DNA of 64,000 nt from Ascaris suum (GCA_013433145.1 CM024175.1:682001-746000); one strand, 5' to 3'; shown: positions 15,492-27,311, numbered from the stretch's first letter. The notes: generated from the letters alone by a model not told the origin. Translations and numbers: made by a program.

Positions 15492-17899
15492 TGGCAATTG
15501 ACGAAGTCGTATTTCTTGGCATCACAGATACTTTAATCATGACCATCAAGAGGCCTTCTCCCCTAATATTATAAGTGAAAGATATGAGATCAAAAGAGTT
15601 TCAACATTCTAGATCGACAATCCAACATTAATTTTCGTGAATGTTCAATACATTTATGATGGCTCTAGTAGGGTGGTCATTTTTGGTCCGAGGAGGCCAG
15701 CTCTCTTGCTTAGGCAGTTTTTCTTTGGCGCTCCACTAGTCGTTGGTATCTTCTGCCCTAAAAAGTTAAATAGACAACATAAGTATCCTTTCACTGTTTA
15801 CAATGAAGTTATCAGTGAGAAATATTGCAGAATTTGTCCACTCGTCAACGCAAGTGAATCATACCGCACATTTCGAACAGGCAGACTATTGTTGCGTCCA
15901 TCCGAATATTGATTTCCACACAGGTCTTGCACTAGCTATCATGAGATATCATGATCATACTATATGATAATCCGAGAACACAAAGAAGATAGAACTGCTT
16001 GGCGTGCTTTAGCGCACTAGAATTTTTTACCATACATAACAATTCATTAAATGCTTCATTATATTTGAAAACTCGCAAAGATCATCACAATAATTAGAAT
16101 GTTTCAATGAACGAAATCGGCGATGGCAAAAATATGCATCCATCAATCACAGCTTCTAATATCTAATCAATTTTCTAATGAATAATAGAGCAGAGTATGA
16201 TTCACGTTGGAAATCACACCTACATTATAAGATGTGGGTTTATATCAATGGTGAAAACTAGCCGCACGATGAAAATTATGTTGATTGTGACATAGTGAAA
16301 AACAAAAAATGCACTTCCAAATGTTTGCATTCTCGCGTTTGTGCTCTTACTGATGGAAGAACAGTACTTTCTTCTAAAAAAAGGGAGAAAACTTGCTTGA
16401 ACGGAAACTGCGAAAAAACTTTGTTCGTTCTCTTTTCAATACACATCCATTCCGCAAACGTCTTGAATGACCCAGCTATCTTAGCCACTTCATGAGTGAT
16501 ACCGAATCTAAAGGGATTTGTGCTTCATAACGATCCTATATTCCTAGTTTTTCGATATTTCGAAAACATTTGGTGTGATGATCAAAAGGCGATCATCTTA
16601 GGATGCCAAGATACTCGTTAGTTTCATTGCTGACATAACGGATTAGGCTGTTTTTATTTGTGTTTTCATTTTGTCAGTGGAAATCATCGCATCCGAAATA
16701 TGCTGAGTTCGCATTTGAAATTTTTCACATTTGTTCGATTGTTTGCTTCGAACAAGATATTTCTGCATATATAACAATTGCCATATTCTTTATTGTTTCC
16801 TCCGATGAGGTCCGTGAACAGCGTACTCAGAATGCCGTTTGGATATATTGTACGAGATGATATAGATAGAAAATAATCAACTCATAAATGTCTATTTATT
16901 ATCCCAACTAGTTGAAGTAATCAAAAAAATTTATCTGATTTTTCCTTTCATTCAAAAACTCCTATTTAGGAAAAAATTATTGCCACTGTTCGAAAATTTC
17001 TTATCCTAAAATCATTCGGATTTTTGAAACAAATTTACGAATCGAGCTCTATCCTGTGATGTTGCTAAAGAAAGTATATTTACTCGTTGGTTTTATATGA
17101 TAAGACACCTCATTCAGCGACAGTAAAATGGCAACAAACAAATTTATGATCCTTTATTGCGATCCACTATTGAATGGAAAATTATAATTCCGGCTTACTC
17201 ATTGGAATATTTGTATATACTGTTGAATGCCACAGTGGAGGATAAAAGACCTGCAACAGATGGTAGTAGCAAACAGACGCACTGGCCAGCATTTCAACCA
17301 TCGCAATTTTCAGTTACTGGACTATTGATTTGTATTGAGTGGGATCACAAAATGTGCCCATATATCGACAACCATCAAGCTTGATTTCATATGCAAAAAT
17401 AACTTAACTCCACAATTCACTCTTCTATTCCCCTTCTTTGAATATAGTTTTTTCCATTACTGTACAAATTCAATTTCGTTCCTTACGTTAAAATTTCACT
17501 CGCAGTTTACGTTTACCATGCATTTCCTATCTGTAAATTTGTTGTTCGAATGACGAGCGTTTAAAGTGTTCAAGATGGACGCACTCTATAGAGGACTGGT
17601 TCTGCATCGAAAATATGAGCACTGGCAGACCTTTTGTTTTCGCTGTATTATGGGGAACGACGTCAATATTGCGTTGAGCTTCGAATACTGTTGCAGGAAT
17701 AACACAAGAAATTAAAGCCATAACAATACAATACCATAACACAATATATACCAGTCAGCAAATAGAAAATAATGTCAATGAATAGTCGCTCTCCATATTG
17801 GAATGACTTCGTGCGAATCACAGCTAATCAAATCAGCCGATTCATTCAACCGAAATAACCGTTCGTTTTTGCTGCGGTAACATTCTCGTTCTATTCTAT
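15492..17899. other. Intergenic, nothing firmly supported
   Basis: Contains a 91-codon plus frame at 15637-15912 and several 60-75 codon frames on both strands, none with acceptor, donor or trans-splice context that would lift it above chance. No repeats of note. Confidence 0.45.
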
Positions 17900-18792
17900 T
17901 TAACGATTAACAGTGCTGAGGTTAATTGATCCAATTTCCACTCCTCCATACGGGCCAACACCTAAACCATTCACTGCAAAGTATCCATTCGGCAGCCATC
18001 CACTATAACCGCTTACTGCATTGAACCCTTGAGAAGCCCATTGTCTCTTTACTCGCAACCTAAAAACGAGAGTAAATTTTTCATCTAAAGGATTAGCATC
18101 AGGGGATTGTCGCTGGCGTTGTTACTTCTCACTCTTAGTGATACTATGTTAACATAAGTTCACTATCAAGAGAAGTTAAGCATCCTGGAAGAAGTTTTTT
18201 TTTTAATCGGAAGTGCCGGTAAGCGAGCATATAATGTAGGCAAAGAATGCAAAGTCTCACGGATGGAAACGTGGATATGGAAACGACAGTATAGCAAATG
18301 AAATAAAGATTTAATTTCCGAGTTACATTTAGCCCAGAAAGCAATTGCAAAAATTTCTATCCTTGCCGATGTCCTTAACAATTTCTAAATACAGCACCTT
18401 GCGAAGGTATTTGAAGATGAATTGATATGGCTTTTGTTGAAATTATTCGACGACATTCAGCTAGTGAGTAAATAGCAATTATTCAATCAAATAATTGCCG
18501 TATATGAATGAAAGATTGTTTGATTGATGATATCCTTCATTCGTCGAACTTTCGCCAGTGTTTTCTCATAATTTCCTATCGCATCGCACATATGCTCTTT
18601 TAGAAGTTTTTTTTGTTTTGCCTTTCTCCTCGTATTGTTTCGATAGAAAATGAAAGATAAATATCAACCGATCGCTCAATAGTACCTGGCAAGCATTCCT
18701 GAATTTCCATCATCTCGGTTATATATTGAAGCGGCAGTGATGAGGGTAACGATTTGTGACAAAACGATCAGGCCCACATGCCATCGAGTCAT
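17900..18792 (-). CDS. Small secreted peptide precursor, two exons, 88 aa
   Basis: Exon 1 (18792-18686) starts at an ATG 29 nt after an orphan acceptor (CCGTTTAG, 18822), as expected for trans-splicing. It encodes a signal peptide (MTRWHVGLIVLSQIVTLITA) and a short acidic linker, ending in phase 2 at CCAG|GTACTA. Exon 2 (18059-17900) follows CGTTTTTAG and ends in TAA. The join restores an Arg codon and gives LRVKRQW..., a dibasic Lys-Arg site followed by Gln, which could become pyroglutamate. The mature part is Gly/Tyr/Trp-rich (SGYSGWLPNGYF, GLGVGPYGGVEIG). Secretion and processing follow from the sequence. A neuropeptide-like or antimicrobial role is inference from resemblance to nematode Gly/Tyr/Trp-rich precursors. 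Intron 626 nt. No paralogue is adjacent. Confidence 0.8.
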
Positions 18793-19477
18793 ATTTCTCG
18801 GCAACGATTTCAGGTCGATTGCTAAACGGGAAACTTATTAAAGATTATGTGCTGCTGTTCATTGAGGAATTCGTAATATTTTCAACTATATAGAAATATA
18901 AGAACCGGCAATTTCGATAAAGAAATTTGAGTGAAGGCAGAGTAAAAAACACATGAAAAGTCGTCCGGCATACAAATTTTGTAATATTATAAGAACGCGT
19001 CACCTAAATAAGTTATTGACTGACTGCTGTGTTCCATTTATGCTGTCACGTTTGAATGTAGGGGCCTTCTAGAAGGAACGGAATCATACTTGACGATGCC
19101 GCGACTTTATAATGTCGTGACCTTCATGAAGTTCGGTACGTGTAAGGTGCATCATAGGACGATTTCTTGAAAATACCATGGAAAAAAAAGTTCGGTGCGT
19201 ATTTTAAAAAACATTATTTTCCACATCATTTCGTCAATTTCGAAACTTACGAGGATTTCATGATGAAATTAACACCGATTAGTTATTTATGTTGCCCGGT
19301 TGGTTTCAAGAAAATGAATTCCTTGCGAAATTTTGCGAGCTGTCAAGTTAAATAAAACATGAGTGCACTAATTCACAAGTGTCAGTTATTTATTAGTAAG
19401 TTATGAAAGTGGGGATGTGGTGAGTAGAACGCAAAAAGTTGCATATCGTGACAGCACCTTTAACATGGCTTCCTTCT

Positions 19478-19744
19478 TTATGAGGACCAGCTGGCATAAA
19501 ATGTATACAAAGGGTCACAAAAGCATGTGAATTCTTGAGCACATTTAAACATTTCTCGCATTTTTTTGATGCAGTGCTGATCAAACGTGACCTGCATTAT
19601 GTTCACAAAATTTCCTGATCTGGCTTTAGTGACTCCTATGTTATTAGCGACGAAACTCGTACGGCTACACACATTCCGCAAACAAAACTTCATCATAAAA
19701 ACATCGCCAGGGCACTTAAGAGGACAATTTTGATATTGGACCAT
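19478..19744 (-). CDS. Cys-containing minus-strand ORF, unidentified
   Basis: An 88-codon frame with eight cysteines, including CPLKCPG, FCLRNVCS, QHCIKKMREMFKCAQEF and FTCFC. An internal CAG|GTCACG near the middle could be a donor. There is no signal peptide at the start and no clear acceptor before it. The spacing of cysteines hints at an extracellular domain exon, but no known nematode Cys-rich domain could be assigned by eye. Confidence 0.25.
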   Translation of the reverse strand: MVQYQNCPLKCPGDVFMMKFCLRNVCSRTSFVANNIGVTKARSGNFVNIMQVTFDQHCIKKMREMFKCAQEFTCFCDPLYTFYASWSS

Positions 19745-20290
19745 TTGAAATATTACTACTTCTCATACACAAATTAGAAACTGTGGCATATTGCTGACAC
19801 TGAGTAATTGACTGAATGCAATCATTGTCGTATCATGCTATCTCCTTCGACGTATTTTACTATTTTTTCGTCCGCTTTTTGACGAACACTTGAGGCAATG
19901 AAGAATGAAATGAACATCCTCATATAATGAAGGTTTTGAAGAAATACTTACGGTGAAATCTCCAACTATATGCCGCTAATGCGCTGCAAATATAACGAGG
20001 AGAATCAAGTGCAGAAAAGGAGTAAACGGCGAGAGGTACTTTCGGGACGTATGTGGCTGGTGCGCTTGAAAGCAGCTGCGGGTTTCTCTTCGTATAAATC
20101 GACTCCCATCTGTTGTTTTTCCGTGATTTTCGCCAAATGCACTGAAGTTGTTTTGCTACTGTCAGTTGGCAAATTGGCAGTGCATTCTTTGTTCTGAAGC
20201 GTGAACTATTCCTCGACGATGAAACGTAGCGCGTCTGGGTTCGCCGTACGATGACGTTCTCGCTTCGCATTTACGTCATTTAGAGCGTGT

Positions 20291-20338
20291 GGTCGTTTGC
20301 CACCTCTGACTCAGGGTCGTTTGCCACCTCTGACTCAG
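20291..20338. repeat. Perfect tandem duplication of a 24-bp unit
   Basis: Two identical head-to-tail copies of a unit beginning GGTCGTTTGCC and ending CTGACTCAG. The related sequence TCTCTGACTCAGTCAGG recurs at about 20421. Exact identity implies a recent event. Confidence 0.95.
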
Positions 20339-21727
20339 AGAGTATGTGGAATGGCAGGAACTGGTTACTTGATTACAATGACCGACGCCTCCATCCTTTT
20401 CCAGTCCGAAATTTTTTTTCTCTCTGACTCAGTCAGGTAATAGTGGCCCATCACTGCTGAAAACGGAAAAATGCACTCGGGCTTTAAAAACTAGATATGA
20501 GTGTTATTCGCAGGAGATCTCCAAATACAGTCGTTTTTTATGCATCTGCAATCATGAAAGCCTGATTTTCTAGGACTACCTGAGTAAAAACCACCGATTC
20601 AAAGCGGGATTTGTTTAAACCATATTGAGGAAACACCAAGCGGATCCATTTTACCACATCTGCGGTCCCGCGGTGGGAGAAGGTGAACGAAACGGAGTAT
20701 GTCCAGCGATTTCAGTCGGAAATACCACAAATTTATCAGAAATTATAACGAGCTTTTATATGCGAGTTTCTTCTCACTAGGCCAACTCGCATAAAGGTGA
20801 ATGCACAAGCCAAAAAGATAAAGAAGAAAACGTGTGTTGAAGGTAGAGAAATTATAAAGCTAATACATCAATGTTGACAAATCCCACACGCCAACTGACT
20901 TAATCGATGACTTGAAACGCCGAATTTACCCACAATATTTTCAAATAAACAATTTGTCTAGTTCGAACAGGATAAGTGGACACCTATCGGGGCCCTGGGG
21001 CCAAATATGGAACAGGAGAAATGCAATAGCGACATTGCTTCGGAATCAACAGAAACTAAGGCGCATGTTAAATACAGTTCGGCCTAAAAGTTGCAAGATA
21101 AGCTGTTCGTTGTACTGTACAAGTGTGATAAACTATCGCCTTAATACTTGTATCGGCTAGCAAGCCTATCCGATAGCGACAAGAAACGAGTTGCAGATCC
21201 TGACAGAGACTTGCAATTAGACCAACCATAGAGACTTAACGCTCACAACAAGAGAAGTCTAATATGTTAAACGTGGCAGGCAATATGAGGCGCTTGAAAT
21301 TGTGGCTCAAACAGGCGTTTCCTGCTGCCCGCAACAACACGACTGTACTGTTTTTGAACTGCCAACAGCTCCACTCCCTGGTCGAAAACTTATTATTGCG
21401 GAGATGTGTTCCAGATTCTTCGCTTGTTCTTGCCAGTGAAAGCAGTTTGATGTTCGCATTCTCAACTTTTGCCTCTGCTCTTATAACTAAATATGCTGCA
21501 CTGAATACGATCAGCTGAAGTTCAAAGCTTAGTGCTGGTACCTGAAGATGTTAAATGAAAAAGCGGTGCTTTTTTATAAAATAGCCTGTCTTATGTTGAT
21601 GCATAATGAGGCTGCAGTCGCTACGAAAAAACTGCGCGGAGTTTCTTGGATGAAAACCTTGTTCGCTTTAGGATTGGAACGATAGAGGCCATCGAATAGT
21701 CATTGAGGAGTCCAGACCTCACGTCCT

Positions 21728-21748
21728 CCCCCCCCCCCCCCCCCCCCC
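21728..21748. repeat. Poly(C) tract, 21 bp
   Basis: Uninterrupted run of C in otherwise AT-rich DNA. Other mononucleotide G/C runs lie near 27529, 37777, 45179 and 49205, and A/T runs of 18-21 near 39515, 46105, 47171 and 53085. Confidence 0.95.
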
Positions 21749-22197
21749 TCAGTTTTTCCTCTCACGTTTCGCAAAGAAGGATGCGTATGCGCAGAAGAAC
21801 AGCTCTGTAGGCGTTCTCAGAAGCTGAACTGAAGAAGGGTTTTCTCATATGTAAAAGGAGCTGTGCCAGCGCTGGTGCGACGCAATGCCAAAATGCTGAA
21901 AAAGTGCACTGAGCTCCATAGCCCTCAGAAGAGAATGCGTTGATCAGATTTTATTTAACGTTCAATTGATATGAAAGTCTTCGAATGAAATTGCTTAAAA
22001 AATTTACACAAAGATTCGAAATTCGCAGAGTTGCGTCTTCATGAACAACACGTGCTACTTCTGGCCAACCTGTACATCTAGAAACTAAACTTAACGCAAT
22101 TAAACGCTCTTTATGAGGAAGTGTTAATAACAATGCCCCAACGCTCTCCTGTGTCCTAAATGCCAATTTGACCTATACGCTGTCATTTTTCAGCAGA

Positions 22198-22290
22198 ATG
22201 AGGTTTGATATACGAAGTGCCGAATCGGCAGCAGAATTGACCCGTACGATGCACGCGCTTCGCAGTCGGCAAGTTCAACAGCTCGCCTAG
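22198..22290 (+). CDS. Candidate trans-spliced first exon or 30-codon ORF
   Basis: The best-looking orphan acceptor of this region (GTCATTTTTCAG, ends 22193) is followed 4 nt later by an ATG opening a 30-codon frame (MRFDIRSAESAAELTRTMHA, then LRSRQVQQLA) ending in TAG. The composition is coding-like (Ala, Glu, Arg, Gln). A possible donor (CGGCAA|GTTCAA) lies inside. It sits about 40 bp before the dispersed repeat at 22331. On the minus strand an 80-codon frame overlaps. Function unknown. Confidence 0.35.
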   Translation: MRFDIRSAESAAELTRTMHALRSRQVQQLA

Positions 22291-22330
22291 CATTACCGAT
22301 AAAAAGTGTGAAGGTATATAGGTAAGGAAT

Positions 22331-22672
22331 TGTTGTAACTCCAGCAGCGACAACGTTGAGAGTGAGACCGAGTGGGGCTCGAAGAGACACGAGGGTACTC
22401 GAAGTCGTTCATCGGAGGGTACCACAGCTCATGAAGAGCAAATTGGAGAGGGCGAGACGAACCAAGAGAGCTGCTGCTCCAAAAGCCGTCGATGGAGAAG
22501 ACTGACTCCGACGGGCTGAGGCCCGCCTTATATAGTCTTCAGGCAGATCAAAAGCACATAAGTCGATCAATGACATGGCGCGAAAAATAATGCTATAAAA
22601 GCAAAATGTTCACTGTTACATCACAAATGGATATCTTGGGTTGGCTCTTTAGCGCCACACCCAACAGGAATC
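22331..22672 (+). repeat. Dispersed repeat, copy 1
   Basis: About 340 bp aligning, in reverse orientation, with 38690-39072. Shared blocks include CAACGTTGAGAG, GAGACCGAGTGGG, CCACAGCTCATGAAGAGCAAA, TATAGTCTTCAGGCAGATCA, GATCAATGACATGGCGCG, AATAATGCTATAAAAGCAAA and ATATCTTGGGTTGGCTCTTT. The element carries TATA-like boxes (TTATATAG, CTATAAAAGC). No long open frame is shared. It could be a SINE/MITE-like element or a duplicated promoter. Terminal repeats were not identified. Confidence 0.85.
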
Positions 22673-22849
22673 ACAAATGCTATAAATGGCTGACGATTGC
22701 CGTGAAATCTTGCGTTCACACAACCAATCAACAAGTCAAAGAATCATCCAATCAGTTAATTAAAGCGTTACTGCAAGCATATTTTCGTAATCCACCTTGT
22801 TCACGGATCGCTAATGGTTATTTATATTTTGAGCATAGTGTGTCGGCGT

Positions 22850-23817
22850 TTATGTATGTACGGCCACGCAATGACAGTCAGAGCAACAAATCGCCTTTCC
22901 TGACCTGCGAATGACAACAAAGCAACTACTTGGTTGCTGAGAGAAATTTTCAATAAACTCATCGCGCATACGATGGACTTTGTTGGGCTGAAGCAGTTTC
23001 GAGGAGGATGGTAGTTGCCAATGATGGACCGGTTGAGAAACTGAATGCAGCCCCACCGCGGTGGGATTGAACAATAATGTAGGCACAGCTATCGCCATTT
23101 GTTGAATGTGAGCAATCAGCGGTTGTGACCGCGTGCGGAGGGTGTTTCTTCCTTGCCACATTTCCATAACTGCCTTTAAAAACGGTCTGGCACAGGGAAC
23201 ATTAATCGAGCCTCTTGATGGATTTCTGAGGGTGGTGGAGATGACAAAACGAATAGGTTTCAAACTGAAAATATTTCTCAGTAATGAAGAGTGCTATTCA
23301 TATAGCGTCGGTGTCATCTTACGCTGAAACTGAAACTTTAGCAGTGGCGGAGGCACCAGATGTGACGGCAGCGATGCTATCTATATTGTTCCGTGTGCTA
23401 ACTGCTTTAGTTTGACTGCCGCCAATGATGGTTTTGATGGGGAACAAAAGGAGAAATTTTTCAAGCGAATTTCAGATGACGACGAAACTGTAATGAGAAT
23501 GGGAAAATTGGAAACGGCACTGTTTCCCGCTTTAGCTGTATTTCCATCATAGGCAAGCCTGGCGTTTGTGGTGGCATCGGCTTCCTCGGGTGTTATGCTG
23601 GAAGTCGTAACAGTGAAAGTGATTAAAGGGAGTGCATGAGGTTGCAGTGGAGATGACAGACTATGGGAGGTTTTGCTGCAAATATTGCTTTCATCATTGT
23701 TTGGACGTAAAAGCCGTAGTTCAGGCCGACTTAGTATCATCAGATTTTGAAATTGTCAGCTCTCCAGTTGCCGCGTTATTCATGAAAGTTGTGAACAGGA
23801 AGGTTCTTCTGCCCTAA
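22850..23817. other. GC-richer coding-like block, strand unresolved
   Basis: Plus-strand model: phase-compatible exons near 22994-23060 (RRMVVANDGPVEKLNAAPP, donor CCGCG|GTGGGA), 23343-23561 (acceptor AAACTTTAG; CDGSDAIYIVPCANCFSLTA, then EKFFKRISDDDE) and 23626-23817 (EMTDYGRFCCKYCFHHCLDV, stop TAA). Minus-strand alternative: two long uninterrupted frames, 23263-22850 (137 codons, includes HHWQLPSSSKLLQPNKVHRM) and 23740-23381 (119 codons, Ser/Thr-rich). The plus model has better splice logic and acidic coding-like peptides; the minus frames are longer. No domain recognised in either. Confidence 0.35.
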
Positions 23818-24704
23818 AAGCTTGCGGCATCCCTCTGGTAGGCTCTGGCGATTAGCGGGGTGACCCATTGGGAACTATATTTAAACGATGCGGAGCTGAG
23901 CGCAAAAAGATGTTGCATAAAATTCGTTGAAAAAGTTGTAGTTACTTCCGGTTTGAGTTTTGGTGAGAATTGCTCCGCTTTCGAACGGTCTCAATGGTGT
24001 CAACGAGCAGCTTTATGATTTGCTGAAGTAGTATGAAGGATGAACTGCACATGCGTTTAGATGCATATGATTTTAATGCGTAGTTATGCTTAGTTTACCA
24101 GAGCATGCAGTTTTCAAATTGGGGATACAATATTATCAGTAAAGGTAGTGTTTGCAAAAATCATTATTACAGTCGATCATAAGATAAGAGTGAAGGTGAC
24201 AATGATGGTAGGAATAGGAGTGACCACTGAACAGTTTTCACTCTTTAGAAGCATTGTTAAATCATGGCAGTGATGGGTAAGATTCTCAACAAAGCTGCAT
24301 AACGTAACTGCGAGATGTTAGGTGTCGCATTTCCTCGGCGTTTTTCGATGCGAGATGGTCCTCCAAGGTAAGTTTGTGAGTCTAAAACACTGTTTCGCTC
24401 TCACATATGACAACAGAAGACAGTCCACGTAAAAATGAGAATAGACGTGCCATTGCAGCATCTTACATGGCGAATTCAACATTTACTCGTATTTGGGAGA
24501 CTTCGGATGCAAAGATGAACGATTTGTAGGGTGTTTGCAAGTAATGGAACCCGCTGTTTATTATCTTGGGCCAGGATATAGTCGATATTGCTGCTAGGAG
24601 GTTTCGGATTAAAACATTCCATACCCAAATGCAATCAACATAGAAAAATTCTTCGCCTGCTCATGAAAACTACCGATTGTTTTTGCAGCACATATTCTTT
24701 GTCG

Positions 24705-25217
24705 ATGACTTGGCCCCAACTGTATTTGCCGTTGCTTGCTGTCCTACTCCATTCATTAGTCAACGCCAAAGTCTCTCAGATAAATCGATTTGCTGTCTGA
24801 ACCGACCTGCACTTGCTCCTCACATTTGCCAAAAGTGAAGTTCTGCTCAGGCTTAGGCTTACAATGTTCCTCTTTCATTTATAAGTTTGAGACGACGACT
24901 TAACCAGATGAAATGGATTCAATTACATCAGAAAGCACATTCAAACTGCGTGTCTGCTTGGTGCATTTTCTTATTGGAAGTTTGCAAATAATGACCAAAG
25001 AAATCAGCAGAATCGCTCGTTGAAATTGTTCAGTTCTGCAACCATTCAGGAAAAATTGTTGGGAAAATAATGCTGAAGGGCTTTAGCAAACCTATTTTAG
25101 GGAGCAGTTCGCGCAAGTTATAAGGAGCAGTTGATTAGCCAGGCAATGAACTTGTCGTCTTTTGTTCTTCATGATAAAAATCTCTATCCATTGCGGCGAA
25201 TCTGTGTGTCTTCTTAG
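24705..25217 (+). CDS. Small secreted peptide precursor, probable two exons
   Basis: A textbook orphan acceptor (GTTTTTGCAG, ends 24688) is followed 16 nt later by an ATG opening a clear signal peptide (MTWPQLYLPLLAVLLHSLVN, cleavage expected at VNA-K). If unspliced the frame stops at 24800, giving only 31 residues. A phase-0 exon at 25101-25217 after acceptor CCTATTTTAG would extend it with GAVRASYKEQLISQAMNLSS and YPLRRICVSS. The donor choices (AAA|GTCTCT at 24771, or GCT|GTCTGA) are weak, so exon 2 is tentative. The signal peptide and trans-splice context are the firm part. The minus strand over exon 2 is also open. Function unknown. Confidence 0.5.
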
Positions 25218-25242
25218 CGGTGATGAGGAAGTTTTTTTTTTT

Positions 25243-25626
25243 TCAACAATGACATATAACATATATATGTATGGAAGGAAGTCTGCCTCTCCCATCCGAG
25301 AGCAGAAAACTCTCGCTATTGACGGCGAATAAAACTGAGAAAGCTGGTGCGATTTTGAGTCGTTTAGCCGCTAAACTTTTCTGCTTGACTCTATTAGCGC
25401 TGTTCCCGTCCGTCCTCACGGTAGGCGCTGCCATGGTGTTCGAGGCCGCGGTGGTCGATAGTAGGAGGCACGTTGATGAGACCTGTAAGAACAGCATTAG
25501 TGAAGCCGAAGAACAAACGGTACCTGCTCCATAACGAGAACTTGAACTGCAAACACGGTGATGCGTTTGAACGTATAAACAACATACACGTCCTAAATGT
25601 TCGACACCACGTATTTTTTTAATCAC
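25243..25626. other. GC-richer stretch open in several frames
   Basis: Plus and minus frames are all open here. The best splice-bounded candidate is a minus exon 25482-25420 (acceptor TTCTTACAG, donor TACC|GTGAGG) reading LINVPPTIDHRGLEHHGSAY. A 127-codon minus frame and an 87-codon plus frame with a hydrophobic core overlap it. No family recognised. Confidence 0.3.
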
Positions 25627-26095
25627 AACGTTTGGAAATTGTATATTAAAAAGGACGCTATTCCTTATTGCACATTAAAAAGAAGGCTATTGTTTCTGCG
25701 CTGCTTAATCTATAAAAATCTTTGTGGAGGTTAGTGCTATCAGGCGGAAATTTTGAGCCATTTAACACTTTATTTTCTTGTTCTCTCCCTTGCCTAATGG
25801 GGACACCTGAGGCATCAGTGCTTCCCATGAAAGTTGTTTCTGAATCGAGAATTATGCACAATAACTTATCATACTGCAAATTTCACTAACTTTTTAATGC
25901 GATGAATTTACATGAAATTCGCTTCAGGTCGAAGCTCAACTGGATGTAATCATTTAGCATATATTAAAGATATTTCTTTAAGATAGAACGAACAGCTAAG
26001 TGAGAAGATGTTAAGGAAAATTTTTTTGCTCTCCCAGACACAAAAGCATATGAAGTGATTTTCCTCTGCTTGCATTACTTGGCACATATGAGTCA
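25627..26095. other. Intergenic, nothing seen
   Basis: AT-rich sequence between the coding-like block and the minus-strand gene. One 73-codon minus frame at 25879-25658 lacks any signal. Confidence 0.5.
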
Positions 26096-26338
26096 TTAAA
26101 GGACAATTCTTAGCTCTCGAAACCTATGCGCAAAATGATTTGAATCATGCAGTAGCAGCAAAGAACGCCTCCCAGCGCGCATGGACACCTTGATTTGAAC
26201 TAAAGGAAGTGTTATGATAAACATATTAGAAAACCTCAACCATTTGCATATTCGGTGTTGTAGTTTTTTTACTTCAGTAAGAAGCTCAAGGAGACTTATG
26301 TTTGAGGAGAAGCACGTCAACGTGAATGCCATATGATC

Positions 26339-27306
26339 TCACCATTCATTTCTCATCCAGTGGCGTCTATGGGCACGTCGTCTCCATAATGGAGGAATTA
26401 CCCGGTCGCTTTCACTATGGTAAAAGCCAGCATTTTCAGCATCGTATTTCAACTCGCTATCTTCGTAATCGAAGATAGCACTGCCCGGTTTTCTAACAAT
26501 ATCGGCATCACCATCCACCAGCAATCTGCGATGGGAACCTTCTATACGACCACTCACATTGCCAACAGTAGCTCGGTTATTGTCCTCTCTCAAATGGAGA
26601 AGGGAGCGAGCCTCGTCACCTGAGGGACTTCCGGTATTGGCCGCACGCACTTGTTGGTTTGAAACTTCTTTATTCTCCAGGATGCCTGGTAAAGGCCGAG
26701 CATTTTCCATTATCGAGCGACGTGAGTTAGATGTTTGTGATGAACCAGTAGAAGGTATTTCACTGCTGCCAAAGTCCACATCGAAGCTTCTTGCTGGACC
26801 CAGACGAGCCGCCGAGCTTCCGCTTTGGCCTTGCGACGGTTCTTTTGGAAACCAAACCGATTGGGTGGGAGAGGTATGAGGGCGTTGCATTCCGATTGTG
26901 CTTCCAAGATTACGACTTCCACTTGGTGGCAATGACATGGAGGGAGCTCCACCAATGGAAGGATCTAAATTCCGCGGTGGACCAATTGGCCCATTCAGTA
27001 CAACCATCTTCTCCCCATTTCTGACATCACTCGATTCGCCCCACGATGAAGCAATATCCCTGTTGTTGGCAAAGCTTGATTCAATGTTATCGCCAATTTG
27101 CGACGATATTTTTTCAACTTCTGTCAGTTTTGCTTCACCGAGTCGTGCAATCTCCACTCCGGGTGGCCTTGGAGATCGTGGGAACCTGAAACTTTGCATG
27201 GGAAGCTTTTAAAATTTTTTACATCCCAGCTGGGAATCGATGAAAGAGCTCCATCGGTTTCAATATGCTGCAATAAACTCGAATGACTTTCCGCCATAAA
27301 AGCTGA
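26339..27306 (-). CDS. Disordered-protein gene with a one-base frame break
   Basis: The 3' part is the longest non-repeat frame in the window: 286 codons from an ATG at 27199 to TGA at 26339, Ser/Gly/Pro/Arg-rich, with segments GPIGPPRNLDPSIGGAPSMS, SRRSIMENARPLPG and WRRRAHRRHWMRNEW. Upstream, an orphan acceptor (AAAATTCAG, 27312) precedes an ATG at 27306 that opens a second coding-like frame (MAESHSSLLQHIETDGALSS). This frame overlaps the first out of register. One extra A in the run at 27207-27210 would fuse them into one protein of about 320 residues. The 3' end also carries a good donor (GAATG|GTGAGA), so the gene may continue to a minus exon at about 26268-26096 (CKKLQHRICKWLRF...), via an AAG acceptor. 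It is mostly disordered; no domain recognised. The break may be an assembly indel or a real mutation. Confidence 0.7.
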
Positions 27307-27311
27307 ATTTT

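Larger units (their letters stand above)
18793..22197. other. Intergenic with scattered weak frames
   Basis: Contains a Cys-containing minus frame (19744-19478), a 116-codon minus frame at 19920-20270 that looks like random basic sequence, the 24-bp tandem repeat at 20291, and short plus frames at 20912-21160 and 21264-21518 without splice support. Confidence 0.4.

Noticed and set aside
15637..15912. 91-codon plus frame with an FGPRRP string
   Set aside because: Resemblance to pyrokinin-type FxPR peptides is superficial: no signal peptide, no amidation site, no splice support.
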